Positions 1-6,264 of a stretch of DNA of 9,236 nucleotides are shown here, one piece after another; positions within the stretch are counted from its first letter, which is position 1, and every line of letters starts with the position of its first letter. The position numbers were made by a program, and so were the translations under genes. This DNA comes from Methylophilaceae bacterium UBA5127 (lineage in GTDB: Bacteria; Pseudomonadota; Gammaproteobacteria; Burkholderiales; Methylophilaceae): the NCBI GenBank assembly GCA_002414145.1, contig DHYP01000033.1:52238-61473 (forward strand), written 5' to 3'. The notes under the pieces are model-generated. The model was given only the letters and a program-made list of their open reading frames with translations, did not search any database and was not told the DNA's origin.

Positions 1-44
1 GCCCTGCCGAGATTGTGTTTGAAGGCGAAATAGAAATTCATTAA
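1..44 (+). CDS. dapF: Diaminopimelate epimerase, C-terminal end (partial)
   Basis: Only the last 13 codons are present, read from base 3 and ending PAEIVFEGEIEIH before the TAA at 42-44. The tail pattern V-x-EGEI/E is like the end of DapF, the cytoplasmic PLP-independent enzyme that interconverts LL- and meso-diaminopimelate for lysine and peptidoglycan synthesis. The stronger argument is position: dapF sits just upstream of a DUF484 gene and xerC in many gamma- and betaproteobacteria, and that is the order here, with 19 bp to the next start. No catalytic residue lies in the window, so the call rests on the tail and synteny. Confidence 0.7.
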   Translation, partial: PAEIVFEGEIEIH

Positions 45-63
45 ACGTTAACGAAAGTTATTT

Positions 64-705
64 ATGGAAGAAGAAATCAAAGCATATCTCAAGGCACATC
101 CAGAGTTTTTTGAACGGCATGCGTATTTGCTGACAGAGCTCTATTTGCCAAGCCCACATGGCGATGGTGCAATTTCATTAGCGCAGCGCCAACAGTTGGC
201 GCAACGTGACAAAATCAGAGTGTTAGAGTCTAAATTTACCGAGCTGATTTTAAATGCTGAAGAAAATGACAAAACCTCCGAAAAAATTCACCGCTTAACC
301 ATCGGCTTATTAGGCGCACCTAGCTTTGATGCACTGAACAAGCATCTCACCGAATTTTTAAGTGGGCAGTTTGATTTACCTGATAGTCAGCTAAAAATAT
401 GGTCTAGCTCCAGCTTATTGGCCGATCAAATCAGTGCATTTGTGGTTGCTGAAGAATCGCTTATCAACTGGGCAAGAGATTTATCTCAGCCCTATTGTGG
501 CCCAATGCCTAATGTTGACATTGCATCATGGTTTACCGAAGCCCCCGCATCCATTGCCATTGTACCCCTTAAAGGCAAAGACACTTTTGGCTTATTGTTA
601 TTGCCTAGCCAAGACAAAAATCACTTTTATGCTGGCATGGGCACTGTATTTTTAAACCGCATTGGCGACCTTGTGAGTGCCTCGCTGTTACGGTACATCA
701 ACTAG
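64..705 (+). CDS. DUF484 family protein (YigA-like)
   Basis: A 213-aa soluble protein of the DUF484 family, whose function is not established. The family signature is visible at the N terminus: YLKAHPEFFERHAYLLTEL (residues 8-26), then a proline/glycine segment with SLAQRQ (38-43), then a heptad-rich, probably coiled-coil stretch ending in the acidic END of LNAEEND (63-69). The remainder (about 80-210) has the alternating pattern of a GAF-like sensory fold. Length is normal for the family. The gene lies between dapF and xerC, the classical arrangement, and is probably co-transcribed with both. The ATG at 64 has only a weak purine stretch (GAAAG) upstream. Its TAG stop is in the same reading frame as xerC and only two codons before the xerC start. 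Confidence 0.85.
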   Translation: MEEEIKAYLKAHPEFFERHAYLLTELYLPSPHGDGAISLAQRQQLAQRDKIRVLESKFTELILNAEENDKTSEKIHRLTIGLLGAPSFDALNKHLTEFLSGQFDLPDSQLKIWSSSSLLADQISAFVVAEESLINWARDLSQPYCGPMPNVDIASWFTEAPASIAIVPLKGKDTFGLLLLPSQDKNHFYAGMGTVFLNRIGDLVSASLLRYIN

Positions 706-711
706 ACCACT

Positions 712-1593
712 GTGGATTATCTAAGCGAATATTTAGATTTTTTGCATTTTGAACGGGGGTTAAGTGATAACACCCGTAATAATTATGAGCGTGACATACA
801 ACAACTGATTGCACTCAGCCAGCCCACTGGCCTTGCTAACTTGCAAATCACACAAATTCGCAAATATGTCGCAATGCTACATAGCAAGGGCTTAGGTGGC
901 AGAAGCATTGCACGCGTGCTGTCTAGCTGGCGTGGTTTTTTTGATTATTTAGTACAACGTCATCAATTTAAATGCAATCCCGTGATTGGCATGCGTGCAC
1001 CAAAATCGCCAAAGTCGCTGCCTCATGCACTTTCAATTGAACAAACTACCAAACTGGTCGATATTCATGATGATGACATTCTAAGTCAGCGCGACCATGC
1101 CATTTTAGAATTGTTTTACTCTTCAGGCTTACGCCTAAGCGAATTAGTCAACCTGAACATCGAGCAGCTAGATTTTGCTGAAGGCACTGTTACCGTCACA
1201 GGTAAGGGCAACAAAACACGCATCGTACCGCTCGGAACACACGCTGCAAGCGCTATACAAAATTGGCTTGGCTTACGCACACAATTGCTAACGCGCAATC
1301 CTGCCGAGAAGGCAGTATTTATCAGCAAACAAGGCAGACGCATCTCTGGACGCAATATTGAATATCGCCTTAAAACATGGTCTATCAAACAAGGCATTAA
1401 CTCTTCCGTGCACCCGCATATGTTACGCCATAGCTTTGCCACGCATGTGCTACAAAGTAGCGGTGACTTGCGTGCCGTGCAAGAAATGCTAGGACATGCA
1501 AACATCAGCACCACACAGGTGTATACGCACCTAGACTATCAACACCTCACCAAAGTGTACGATGCTGCACATCCGCGTGCCAAAAAAAAATAA
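712..1593 (+). CDS. xerC: Tyrosine recombinase XerC
   Basis: A 293-aa site-specific tyrosine recombinase. With XerD it acts at dif to resolve chromosome dimers before cell division. The N-terminal SAM-like core-binding domain covers about residues 1-90 (LSEYLDFLHFERGLSDNT is typical of XerC) and the catalytic domain about 105-285. The full catalytic set is present: R141 (SSGLRLSE), K165 (TGKGNKTR), H236 and R239 (HMLRH), H262 (LGHANIST) and nucleophile Y271 (QVYTHLD). The start is GTG at 712. It is the first possible start, because the in-frame TAG at 703-705 is the DUF484 stop, and no good Shine-Dalgarno is seen, so translation may be coupled to DUF484. Length, position next to dapF-DUF484 and the XerC-like N terminus make this the housekeeping enzyme and not the integrase of the element at 5305 onward. 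Confidence 0.95.
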   Translation: MDYLSEYLDFLHFERGLSDNTRNNYERDIQQLIALSQPTGLANLQITQIRKYVAMLHSKGLGGRSIARVLSSWRGFFDYLVQRHQFKCNPVIGMRAPKSPKSLPHALSIEQTTKLVDIHDDDILSQRDHAILELFYSSGLRLSELVNLNIEQLDFAEGTVTVTGKGNKTRIVPLGTHAASAIQNWLGLRTQLLTRNPAEKAVFISKQGRRISGRNIEYRLKTWSIKQGINSSVHPHMLRHSFATHVLQSSGDLRAVQEMLGHANISTTQVYTHLDYQHLTKVYDAAHPRAKKK

Positions 1594-1718
1594 AATAAGC
1601 TTTTCGATTTGGCAGTAAGTGCAAAATGATATTTGTTTGGTCGTCACCCCCAACTCATGGTTTTTATGTCACGCTTCTTGTGGCAGAATACTACTTACAA
1701 AATTCTATTTATTTACCC

Positions 1719-1724
1719 AGAGGA
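1719..1724 (+). promoter_or_regulatory. sodB ribosome binding site
   Basis: AGAGGA sits five bases before the ATG at 1730. It decides the start of sodB against an in-frame GTG at 1619, which would add 37 residues unlike any Fe-SOD. The rest of 1594-1718 is non-coding leader. I see no convincing sigma-70 pair in it, and a TGGCAG at 1681 lacks the sigma-54 partner. Confidence 0.75.
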
Positions 1725-1729
1725 CAATC

Positions 1730-2314
1730 ATGGAACACACCCTACCCGCATTACCCTATGCAAAAAATGCTTTAGCACCACATATCTCTGAAGAAACTTT
1801 CGAGTATCACTATGGCAAGCACCACCAAGCCTATGTTACTAACCTAAACAACCTGATCGGCGGCACAGAATTTGCAGGTGCGCCACTAGAAGAAATCGTA
1901 AAAAAATCTGCGGGTCCTGTTTACAACAATGCCGCACAAGTATGGAATCACACATTCTTTTGGAATAGCATGAAACCAAACGGTGGCGGTGCTCCAACTG
2001 GTGCTTTAGCAGATGCCATTAATACCAAATGGGGTAGTATTGAGGACTTTAAAAAAGCATTTCAAGCTTCAGCCGTAGGCAACTTTGGCTCTGGCTGGAC
2101 ATGGTTGGTTAAAAAAGCAGATGGCTCTGTAGATATCGTCAACATGGGCGCAGCTGGCACACCGCTCACTACTGGCGACAAAGCGTTATTATGCATCGAT
2201 GTTTGGGAGCACGCTTACTACATCGATTACCGTAACGCACGCCCTAAATTTGTTGAAACATTCTTAACAAGTCTAGTAAACTGGGACTTCGCAAGCGCTA
2301 ACTTCGCAGCATAG
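1730..2314 (+). CDS. sodB: Superoxide dismutase, iron type
   Basis: A 194-aa cytoplasmic superoxide dismutase converting superoxide to oxygen and hydrogen peroxide; Fe-SODs are usually about 193 aa. The N-terminal helical hairpin domain carries metal ligands H27 (EYHYGKHH) and H74 (QVWNHTFFW). The C-terminal alpha/beta domain carries D157 and H161 in [14 protein letters not shown]70, in NNAAQVWNH, is the outer-sphere glutamine placed as in iron enzymes; Mn-SODs usually have it in the C-terminal half. There is no signal peptide. The ATG at 1730 is preceded by AGAGGA and matches the family start. A strong terminator begins 18 bp after the stop. The 136-bp gap from xerC and this terminator suggest a single-gene transcript. 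Confidence 0.96.
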   Translation: MEHTLPALPYAKNALAPHISEETFEYHYGKHHQAYVTNLNNLIGGTEFAGAPLEEIVKKSAGPVYNNAAQVWNHTFFWNSMKPNGGGAPTGALADAINTKWGSIEDFKKAFQASAVGNFGSGWTWLVKKADGSVDIVNMGAAGTPLTTGDKALLCIDVWEHAYYIDYRNARPKFVETFLTSLVNWDFASANFAA

Positions 2315-2332
2315 TTTTAAAGTTTTTAAATC

Positions 2333-2366
2333 AAAAAGACCAAGTAAAACCACTTGGTCTTTTTTT
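2333..2366 (+). terminator. Rho-independent terminator of sodB
   Basis: A-rich stem 2333-2345 ending GACCAAGT pairs with ACTTGGTC at 2352-2359 and the following Ts, around a 6-nt loop (2346-2351). It ends in a run of seven Ts. It lies just after the sodB stop. Confidence 0.93.
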
Positions 2367-2432
2367 ATAACATTCGTATTTATCCTTAAAAAATATTATG
2401 ATGCACTTTTAAATTACACCGTAATATCAATC

Positions 2433-2780
2433 ATGTATGAATCAAAAAACCAAGGACTGATCAGCTCAATTGCATTCATTAGTCGCCTGCTTAAGCACTT
2501 AGGATTTACACTTTTACTATTAGTATTTTCTCTCGCTGTTGGCATGATTGGTTACGTTGTGTTTGAACATTTCTCATGGATAGATGCTTTTTTAAACTCT
2601 GCTATGTTACTAGGAGGCATGGGGCCCGTTAACCCACCTATCACTTATGCTGGCAAAATGTTCGCTGGCTTGTATGCACTGTATGCTGGGTTAGTATTTA
2701 TTGTTTCAGCGGCACTACTACTGTTCACACCAATTGTCCATAGGGTTTTACATCTTTTTCATTTAGATGAGCACAATTAA
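2433..2780 (+). CDS. Small two-helix membrane protein, K+-channel-like pore fold
   Basis: A 115-aa inner-membrane protein. Two hydrophobic helices are clear: about residues 22-45 (HLGFTLLLLVFSLAVGMIGYVVF) and 74-98 (GKMFAGLYALYAGLVFIVSAALLLF). Between them a short amphipathic segment WIDAFLNSAMLL (49-60) is followed by GGMGPV (61-66). This is the layout of a two-TM ion channel subunit (Ion_trans_2 type): helix, pore helix, filter loop, helix. The filter is not the K+ signature TxGYG/GFG, so selectivity, and even channel activity, is unproven. The C terminus ends in a histidine-rich HRVLHLFHLDEHN. No strong ribosome binding site is seen before the ATG at 2433. The gene stands alone after the sodB terminator, and a decayed gene starts 10 bp downstream, so the two may once have formed an operon. 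Confidence 0.72.
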   Translation: MYESKNQGLISSIAFISRLLKHLGFTLLLLVFSLAVGMIGYVVFEHFSWIDAFLNSAMLLGGMGPVNPPITYAGKMFAGLYALYAGLVFIVSAALLLFTPIVHRVLHLFHLDEHN

Positions 2781-2790
2781 GGGCTTGATT

Positions 2791-3116
2791 ATGCACCCCT
2801 TTCCACCCTCATATATATTTCACTTTACACGAGCAGATACTTGCTACTAAAGTACGTGGGTGTACTGCCCAAGCAATCCCGCAACTCACTTATGTGGAAA
2901 AGCTCATCCCAATGCCGATTGGCTCTCATCCCACACCAATGTTTGAAATTCATATTCCTACTTATTTTAACGAGTCAGCGATTTAGACCTTTGATCAGTT
3001 GCGCGAAGATTAACAGTGCTCATTCACCCTGTGCAACACGACCAACTTGAAGCGCACACTACAAAACGCGATGGTTGGGCTTACCATTAGCACTTAAGTT
3101 AAATGTATTCACATAA
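2791..3116 (+). pseudogene. Decayed DOPA 4,5-dioxygenase-family gene
   Basis: No intact frame spans this stretch, but conceptual fragments line up in order with the DOPA 4,5-dioxygenase family (non-haem iron extradiol-type enzymes). The segments are FHPHIYF (2801-2821); QAIPQLTYVEKLIPMPIG then SHPTPMFEIHIP (2870-2959), in the same frame; LTVLIHPVQHDQLEAHTT (3010-3063); and LGLPLALKLNVFT with TAA (3075-3116). Lesions visible: an in-frame TAG at 2984-2986; a one-base loss near 3008, where GAAGATTA would read through as REGLTV if it were GAAGGATTA; and at least two more small indels between 3063 and 3077. The probable original ATG at 2791 is also out of frame with FHPHIYF. The histidines expected to bind iron (HPH, SHP, IHP) are still readable, so the decay looks recent. 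Confidence 0.8.
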
Positions 3117-3351
3117 TCATATATAAGTTGCCTATATTAGCCATTACAGTTAAGTTGAGTAAGTATCAAGCTAGAAAATGACTAGATTGAGCCTAGCTTT
3201 TGGTATTTTGTAGATTGAAAATGTTAAGTAGTAGCCGTAACCCCTATCAATAGCACCCAAGTGGGATTTCCTACTTTTAAGCTGAGTTTTTATTGCAGAA
3301 ATTTTTAGTTATTGATCCTAAAGATTTAACCATTTCTGCCGTAATGGAGTG
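3117..3351. other. Gene-free gap before the GGDEF-EAL gene
   Basis: About 235 bp with no supported gene on either strand. It contains a weak stem-loop, AAGCTAG at 3168-3174 with CTAGCTT at 3193-3199 then TT, with an 18-nt loop. It could end leftover transcription from the pseudogene. A small hairpin, AAGTGGG/CCTACTT, lies near 3259-3276. I compared the stretch by eye with c-di-GMP riboswitch motifs and saw no match. Confidence 0.5.
3295..3339. repeat. 8-bp perfect inverted repeat upstream of GGDEF-EAL gene
   Basis: GCAGAAAT (3295-3302) and ATTTCTGC (3332-3339) are perfect inverted copies 29 nt apart. They end 12 bases before the likely start codon. They could be half-sites for a regulator or a leader hairpin that limits access to the start. 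Only the symmetry is seen; the role is inferred. Confidence 0.5.
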
Positions 3352-5280
3352 ATGATAACCCATTCTGCGAAAAAACTAATCTTTGTATTGATATTCTTCA
3401 TATTTTTTGGCGAACTGCTGATTATGTCAGCGTTTACAGTAGTACCACCAATTCCAACATGGATTCAAACAATACTCGACCCAGCTTTACTTGCAATATT
3501 TTGTGCTCCCATTCTTTATAAATATGTATTTCAACCAATGTCGAAACATATTTCTGAACAAAATAAGACCGAAGAAATCCTTAGAGTTGCAGCAGCTGTT
3601 TTTGAGACACATGATGCCATTATGATTACTGATGTTAATGCCAATATTATGCGCGTCAATCCTGCCTTTGAGAAAATCACAGGTTACAGCGAGGCTGAGG
3701 CTATTGGTAAGAACCCTAGCTTTTTAAAATCAGGTCTACATGATAAAAATTTCTATAAAGAGATGTGGGACGAGTTATTGAAAGTTGGTGTCTGGAGTGG
3801 TGAACTATGGGATAGAAAGAAAAATGGGGAGATATATCCAAAACAATCTACCATTACCGCAGTTAAAAACAAAGAAGGGGAAACTGTTCAATATGTAGCG
3901 GTTTTCAGAAATATCGCAGAACGAAAAAAGGCTGAAGATGAGATATACAATCTAGCCTTTTACGATAGTTTAACTAGCCTTCCTAACCGCAGGCTATTAC
4001 TCGATCGATTGAATGTCGCTCTTGCATCGTCTGACCGCACACGCCAATATGGAGCCATACTGCTTTTAGATTTAGATAGATTCAAAACTATTAACGACAG
4101 CTTTGGGCATGAATGTGGGGACACGCTTTTAATACACGTTGCTAATCGCCTCAAGTTTAGCATACGAGAAGCTGATACTGTCGCACGCTTAGGTGGAGAT
4201 GAGTTTGTAGTGATGCTTGAAAATTTAAGCTCAAATGAGGAGAGTGCAGCTCAAAAAGTTGGGCTGATTGCGGAAAACTTACGTTCAGTTTTAGCTGCGC
4301 CATATCAGTTAAACGAAACCATACTACATAATTCTCCCAGTATTGGTGTAAGCCTTTTTTATGGGAACAATGAGCCCATTGACGAGTTAATGAGACGTGC
4401 AGACATGGCTATGTATCAAGCCAAGACTTCAGGACGTAATAAAGTTCAATTTTATGACCCACAGATACAAAAATTGATAGAAATAAAAAATGCAATGGAA
4501 TCAGATTTGTACCTTGCGCTCAGAGATAACCAACTAGAACTCTATTACCAAATTCAATTAGACAAAAACCGCCTTCCACTAGGAGCTGAGGCATTAATAA
4601 GATGGACGCATCCGCAACGCGGGTTAGTATCCCCAGGAGAGTTTATACCTCTAGCAGAAAAAAGCGCTCTCATAATTGAAATCGGTAACTGGGTACTCAA
4701 TAGGGCTTGTCAGCAGATTGCATTGTGGGATGAGAATGAATTAACAAAAAGCCTAGTAATAGCAATCAACATCAGTCCAAGACAATTCATTCAACCAGAT
4801 TTTGTTGAGAGACTAGAGGCTCTGCTTCATAAATATCAGATTGACGGATCACGACTAAAACTAGAGTTAACAGAGGGCGTTGTACTAGATGATTTAGATG
4901 TTATTGTTAAAAAAATGCTTATTTTAAAACACGTTGTAGGCGTTACATTATCACTTGACGATTTTGGAACTGGATATTCATCCTTATCTTATTTGAAACA
5001 GTTACCTCTTGACCAAATCAAAATTGATCAAAGTTTTGTACGTAATATGACCACTGACTCTAGTGACGAAATGATGGTAAAAAACATTATAGACATGGCG
5101 CATAACTTTGGATTTAATGTTATTGCTGAAGGTGTTGAAACAGAAGCTCAATTAGAACTACTTAAAAAGAATGGCTGTATGTCATATCAGGGATATTTAT
5201 TCAGCAAACCTATACCCGCTGATCAATTTGAGATATTGCTGAATAATAGCCAGTGGTCTCTAACTACTAAACTAGTCTGA
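3352..5280 (+). CDS. Membrane-anchored PAS-GGDEF-EAL c-di-GMP signalling protein
   Basis: A 642-aa protein predicted to make and/or degrade cyclic di-GMP in response to a PAS-sensed cue. Order: two N-terminal hydrophobic helices (about 8-28 and 38-60), PAS with PAC tail (about 76-190), GGDEF domain (about 198-370), EAL domain (about 383-632). The cyclase signature GGDEF is intact at 281-285, and the inhibitory I-site R272-x-x-D275 lies five residues before it. In the EAL domain the motif E413-A-L and the residues N473, E505, D536-D537 (DDFGTGYSSL), K557, E593/E596 (AEGVET) and Q613 are all present. So both activities are possible. ATG 3352 is chosen; GTG 3349 is in frame but overlaps the GGAG at 3346-3349, which itself sits unusually close to the ATG. 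The gene ends 24 bp before the tRNA-His fragment. Confidence 0.93.
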   Translation: MITHSAKKLIFVLIFFIFFGELLIMSAFTVVPPIPTWIQTILDPALLAIFCAPILYKYVFQPMSKHISEQNKTEEILRVAAAVFETHDAIMITDVNANIMRVNPAFEKITGYSEAEAIGKNPSFLKSGLHDKNFYKEMWDELLKVGVWSGELWDRKKNGEIYPKQSTITAVKNKEGETVQYVAVFRNIAERKKAEDEIYNLAFYDSLTSLPNRRLLLDRLNVALASSDRTRQYGAILLLDLDRFKTINDSFGHECGDTLLIHVANRLKFSIREADTVARLGGDEFVVMLENLSSNEESAAQKVGLIAENLRSVLAAPYQLNETILHNSPSIGVSLFYGNNEPIDELMRRADMAMYQAKTSGRNKVQFYDPQIQKLIEIKNAMESDLYLALRDNQLELYYQIQLDKNRLPLGAEALIRWTHPQRGLVSPGEFIPLAEKSALIIEIGNWVLNRACQQIALWDENELTKSLVIAINISPRQFIQPDFVERLEALLHKYQIDGSRLKLELTEGVVLDDLDVIVKKMLILKHVVGVTLSLDDFGTGYSSLSYLKQLPLDQIKIDQSFVRNMTTDSSDEMMVKNIIDMAHNFGFNVIAEGVETEAQLELLKKNGCMSYQGYLFSKPIPADQFEILLNNSQWSLTTKLV

Positions 5281-5304
5281 TTAAGAATTACTCTTATGTT
5301 CAAT

Positions 5305-5349
5305 TGGGGTGGCTGATGGGGCTCGAACCCACGACAACTGGAATCACAA
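5305..5349 (-). other. Attachment site: 3' fragment of tRNA-His(GTG)
   Basis: Read on the minus strand, this is the 3' 45 nt of tRNA-His: anticodon loop TTGTGAT (anticodon GTG) lacking a few 5' bases, the 3' anticodon stem TCCAG, variable loop, T arm with GGTTCGAGCC, acceptor strand and an encoded CCA (GCCACCCCA). It matches the well-known E. coli tRNA-His almost base for base over this span. At 5350 the sequence departs from tRNA: the other half of the anticodon stem, the D arm and the 5' acceptor are missing. It cannot give a functional tRNA. It is best read as the attL core left by integration. Confidence 0.9.
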
Positions 5350-5404
5350 CCCTATGTGCAAAAATCGGTAAGGTTTTAATTCTAAAGAGCTTGAGATTTA
5401 GTAA

Positions 5405-5480
5405 ATGTCTACTATTTTTGGCTTTATAGCATTGCTATAATTCAGGCGTTGCTTAGAGTCTATCTTCTAATAGTAGACAT
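5405..5480. repeat. 12-bp perfect inverted repeat enclosing a 7-bp hairpin
   Basis: ATGTCTACTATT (5405-5416) is matched exactly by AATAGTAGACAT (5469-5480). Inside the 52-nt interval lies a second perfect hairpin: TTATAGC (5424-5430), loop ATT, GCTATAA (5434-5440). The pair lies 56 bp inside the element from the tRNA fragment. It may be arm-type integrase or excisionase sites, a protein-bound operator, or a structured single-stranded origin or packaging signal. Symmetry is seen; function is inferred. Confidence 0.65.
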
Positions 5481-5504
5481 ATTCATACCATGTTTACACA
5501 AAGA

Positions 5505-5529
5505 CAAAAGCCGCATATAGCGGCTTTTG
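5505..5529. terminator. Bidirectional stem-loop terminator
   Basis: A perfect 10-bp stem, CAAAAGCCGC (5505-5514) with GCGGCTTTTG (5520-5529), and loop ATATA. The T run on either strand is four bases. On the minus strand it lies about 115 bp after the MazF-like gene and is its most likely transcription stop. It may also shield the element from chromosomal transcription. Confidence 0.75.
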
Positions 5530-5582
5530 CTGACTGACACATAAGGCCTTAGTATGCTTGTCATCGCAATTTCTAAAGCCTG

Positions 5583-5618
5583 CTACCTTTCGGTAGTCTT
5601 TCAAGCCCGACTAGCGGG
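5583..5618. other. Pair of small hairpins downstream of the toxin gene
   Basis: CTACC (5583-5587), loop TTTC, GGTAG (5592-5596); then CCCG (5606-5609), loop ACTAG, CGGG (5615-5618). On the minus strand the first has a GAAA tetraloop (GNRA type). They lie between the toxin stop and the terminator at 5505-5529, so they would be in the toxin mRNA 3' end. They could equally be single-strand DNA structures of a rolling-circle element. Apart from these repeats and the terminator, 5350-5640 has no gene I can support. Confidence 0.45.
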
Positions 5619-5644
5619 AAACAGATATAATCGTAGTTCTTATA

Positions 5645-6028
5645 TTAGACAATGTCAATACCAAGACTTAAAGCAACACATTTTCTAATCTCTATAAGTT
5701 GTTCTTTTGACACATAAAGTGTAGTAAAAGTTCTTTTGCCTGTTTTTATCCTGTCAAGCCTTGCTAGACGTACAGTTGCAACCAGATCACACTTTACCCA
5801 ATGCGTGGAACCGTCATTTTTTATATGGTTATCTATTTCTAAATGATAGCCCTCGATCGGGTTAGGTGGCGTAGTACTTAACGGCACAATTGTTACCAAA
5901 CCTGAACGCTTGAGGTGATTGGGTGAAATTATTACGACAGGCCGCTTCTTAATAATCTCTGGCACTACATACCCATTAAAGTCACACATTAAAATCATGC
6001 CCGCTTTGGGCGTAAAGAGTATTGCCAT
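5645..6028 (-). CDS. PemK/MazF-family toxin-like protein (solitary)
   Basis: A 127-aa protein of the PemK/MazF fold, known as sequence-specific mRNA endonucleases. The N terminus FTPKAGMILMCDF is the usual first strand. KKRPVVIISP carries R29, and VPLSTTPP carries T52, matching in place the arginine and threonine considered catalytic in MazF. STHWVKCDLVATVRLARLDRI (74-94) is the later conserved strand block with the hallmark W-V-K-C-D and LDR. No antitoxin gene adjoins it. It is the only minus-strand gene of the element and faces away from the XRE gene across a shared operator. The ATG at 6028 has no clear ribosome binding site, but the family N terminus fits it better than the internal ATG at 5998. 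It could act in element maintenance or host arrest, or have lost toxicity. Confidence 0.82.
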   Translation of the reverse strand: MAILFTPKAGMILMCDFNGYVVPEIIKKRPVVIISPNHLKRSGLVTIVPLSTTPPNPIEGYHLEIDNHIKNDGSTHWVKCDLVATVRLARLDRIKTGKRTFTTLYVSKEQLIEIRKCVALSLGIDIV

Positions 6029-6198
6029 GTTTAAATTTTAAAGAGAATCTTATTTTTGATGTGCATATACTCAACGGTTATTGAATCCAAGTCAAATGGT
6101 CAAATACATTCAATGCCAAAATTGCTTAAAACTACCCCTTAATTAGCTAATATGCAGCATAATCTTTTTGCTGAATATGACATTAGCATGTAAACTGC

Positions 6199-6218
6199 TG
6201 TCAAACACATGTTTGACA
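6199..6218. promoter_or_regulatory. Palindromic operator with two divergent -35 boxes
   Basis: TGTCAAAC (6199-6206), spacer ACAT, GTTTGACA (6211-6218) form a perfect 8-bp dyad. Each arm contains TTGACA, the consensus -35 box: plus strand 6213-6218 pointing to the XRE gene, and minus strand 6204-6199 pointing to the toxin gene. A repressor dimer bound here would cover both -35 boxes. The XRE product encoded at 6265 is the obvious candidate. Confidence 0.75.
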
Positions 6219-6241
6219 AGGCTTGCAGCCTCATTTATGAC
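6213..6241 (+). promoter_or_regulatory. Predicted promoter of the XRE repressor gene
   Basis: TTGACA (6213-6218), 17-bp spacer, TATGAC (6236-6241) as a four-of-six -10 match. Its -35 is the right arm of the palindrome. The start codon is 23 bp beyond, leaving a very short leader with no clear Shine-Dalgarno. The minus-strand counterpart has the perfect -35 but only weak -10 candidates. Confidence 0.6.
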
Positions 6242-6264
6242 TGCCGAAATGTACAATAATCATC

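Noticed and set aside
434..655. 73-codon plus-strand frame inside the DUF484 gene
   Set aside because: Out-of-frame shadow with no ribosome binding site and no recognisable motif.
1116..1514. 132-codon open frame on the minus strand inside xerC
   Set aside because: Fully inside a gene with all catalytic residues; cysteine-rich composition typical of an antisense shadow.
712..1593. XerC as the integrase of the downstream element
   Set aside because: It lies far outside the tRNA-bounded element, in its conserved dapF-DUF484-xerC context, and looks like the housekeeping enzyme.
1619..1729. N-terminal extension of SodB from GTG 1619
   Set aside because: No ribosome binding site there, a sequence unlike SODs, and a good AGAGGA directly before ATG 1730.
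2841..3050. Open frame of 69 codons
   Set aside because: Its product is unlike any family, while the other frames over the same bases give ordered dioxygenase segments. It is a by-product of the frameshifted pseudogene.
3117..3351. c-di-GMP riboswitch before the GGDEF-EAL gene
   Set aside because: Leader length is suitable, but I could not find the conserved tetraloop-receptor or core motifs by eye.
5305..5349. A functional tRNA-His gene
   Set aside because: The 5' acceptor strand, D arm and 5' anticodon stem are absent; the sequence past 5350 does not pair with the 3' half.
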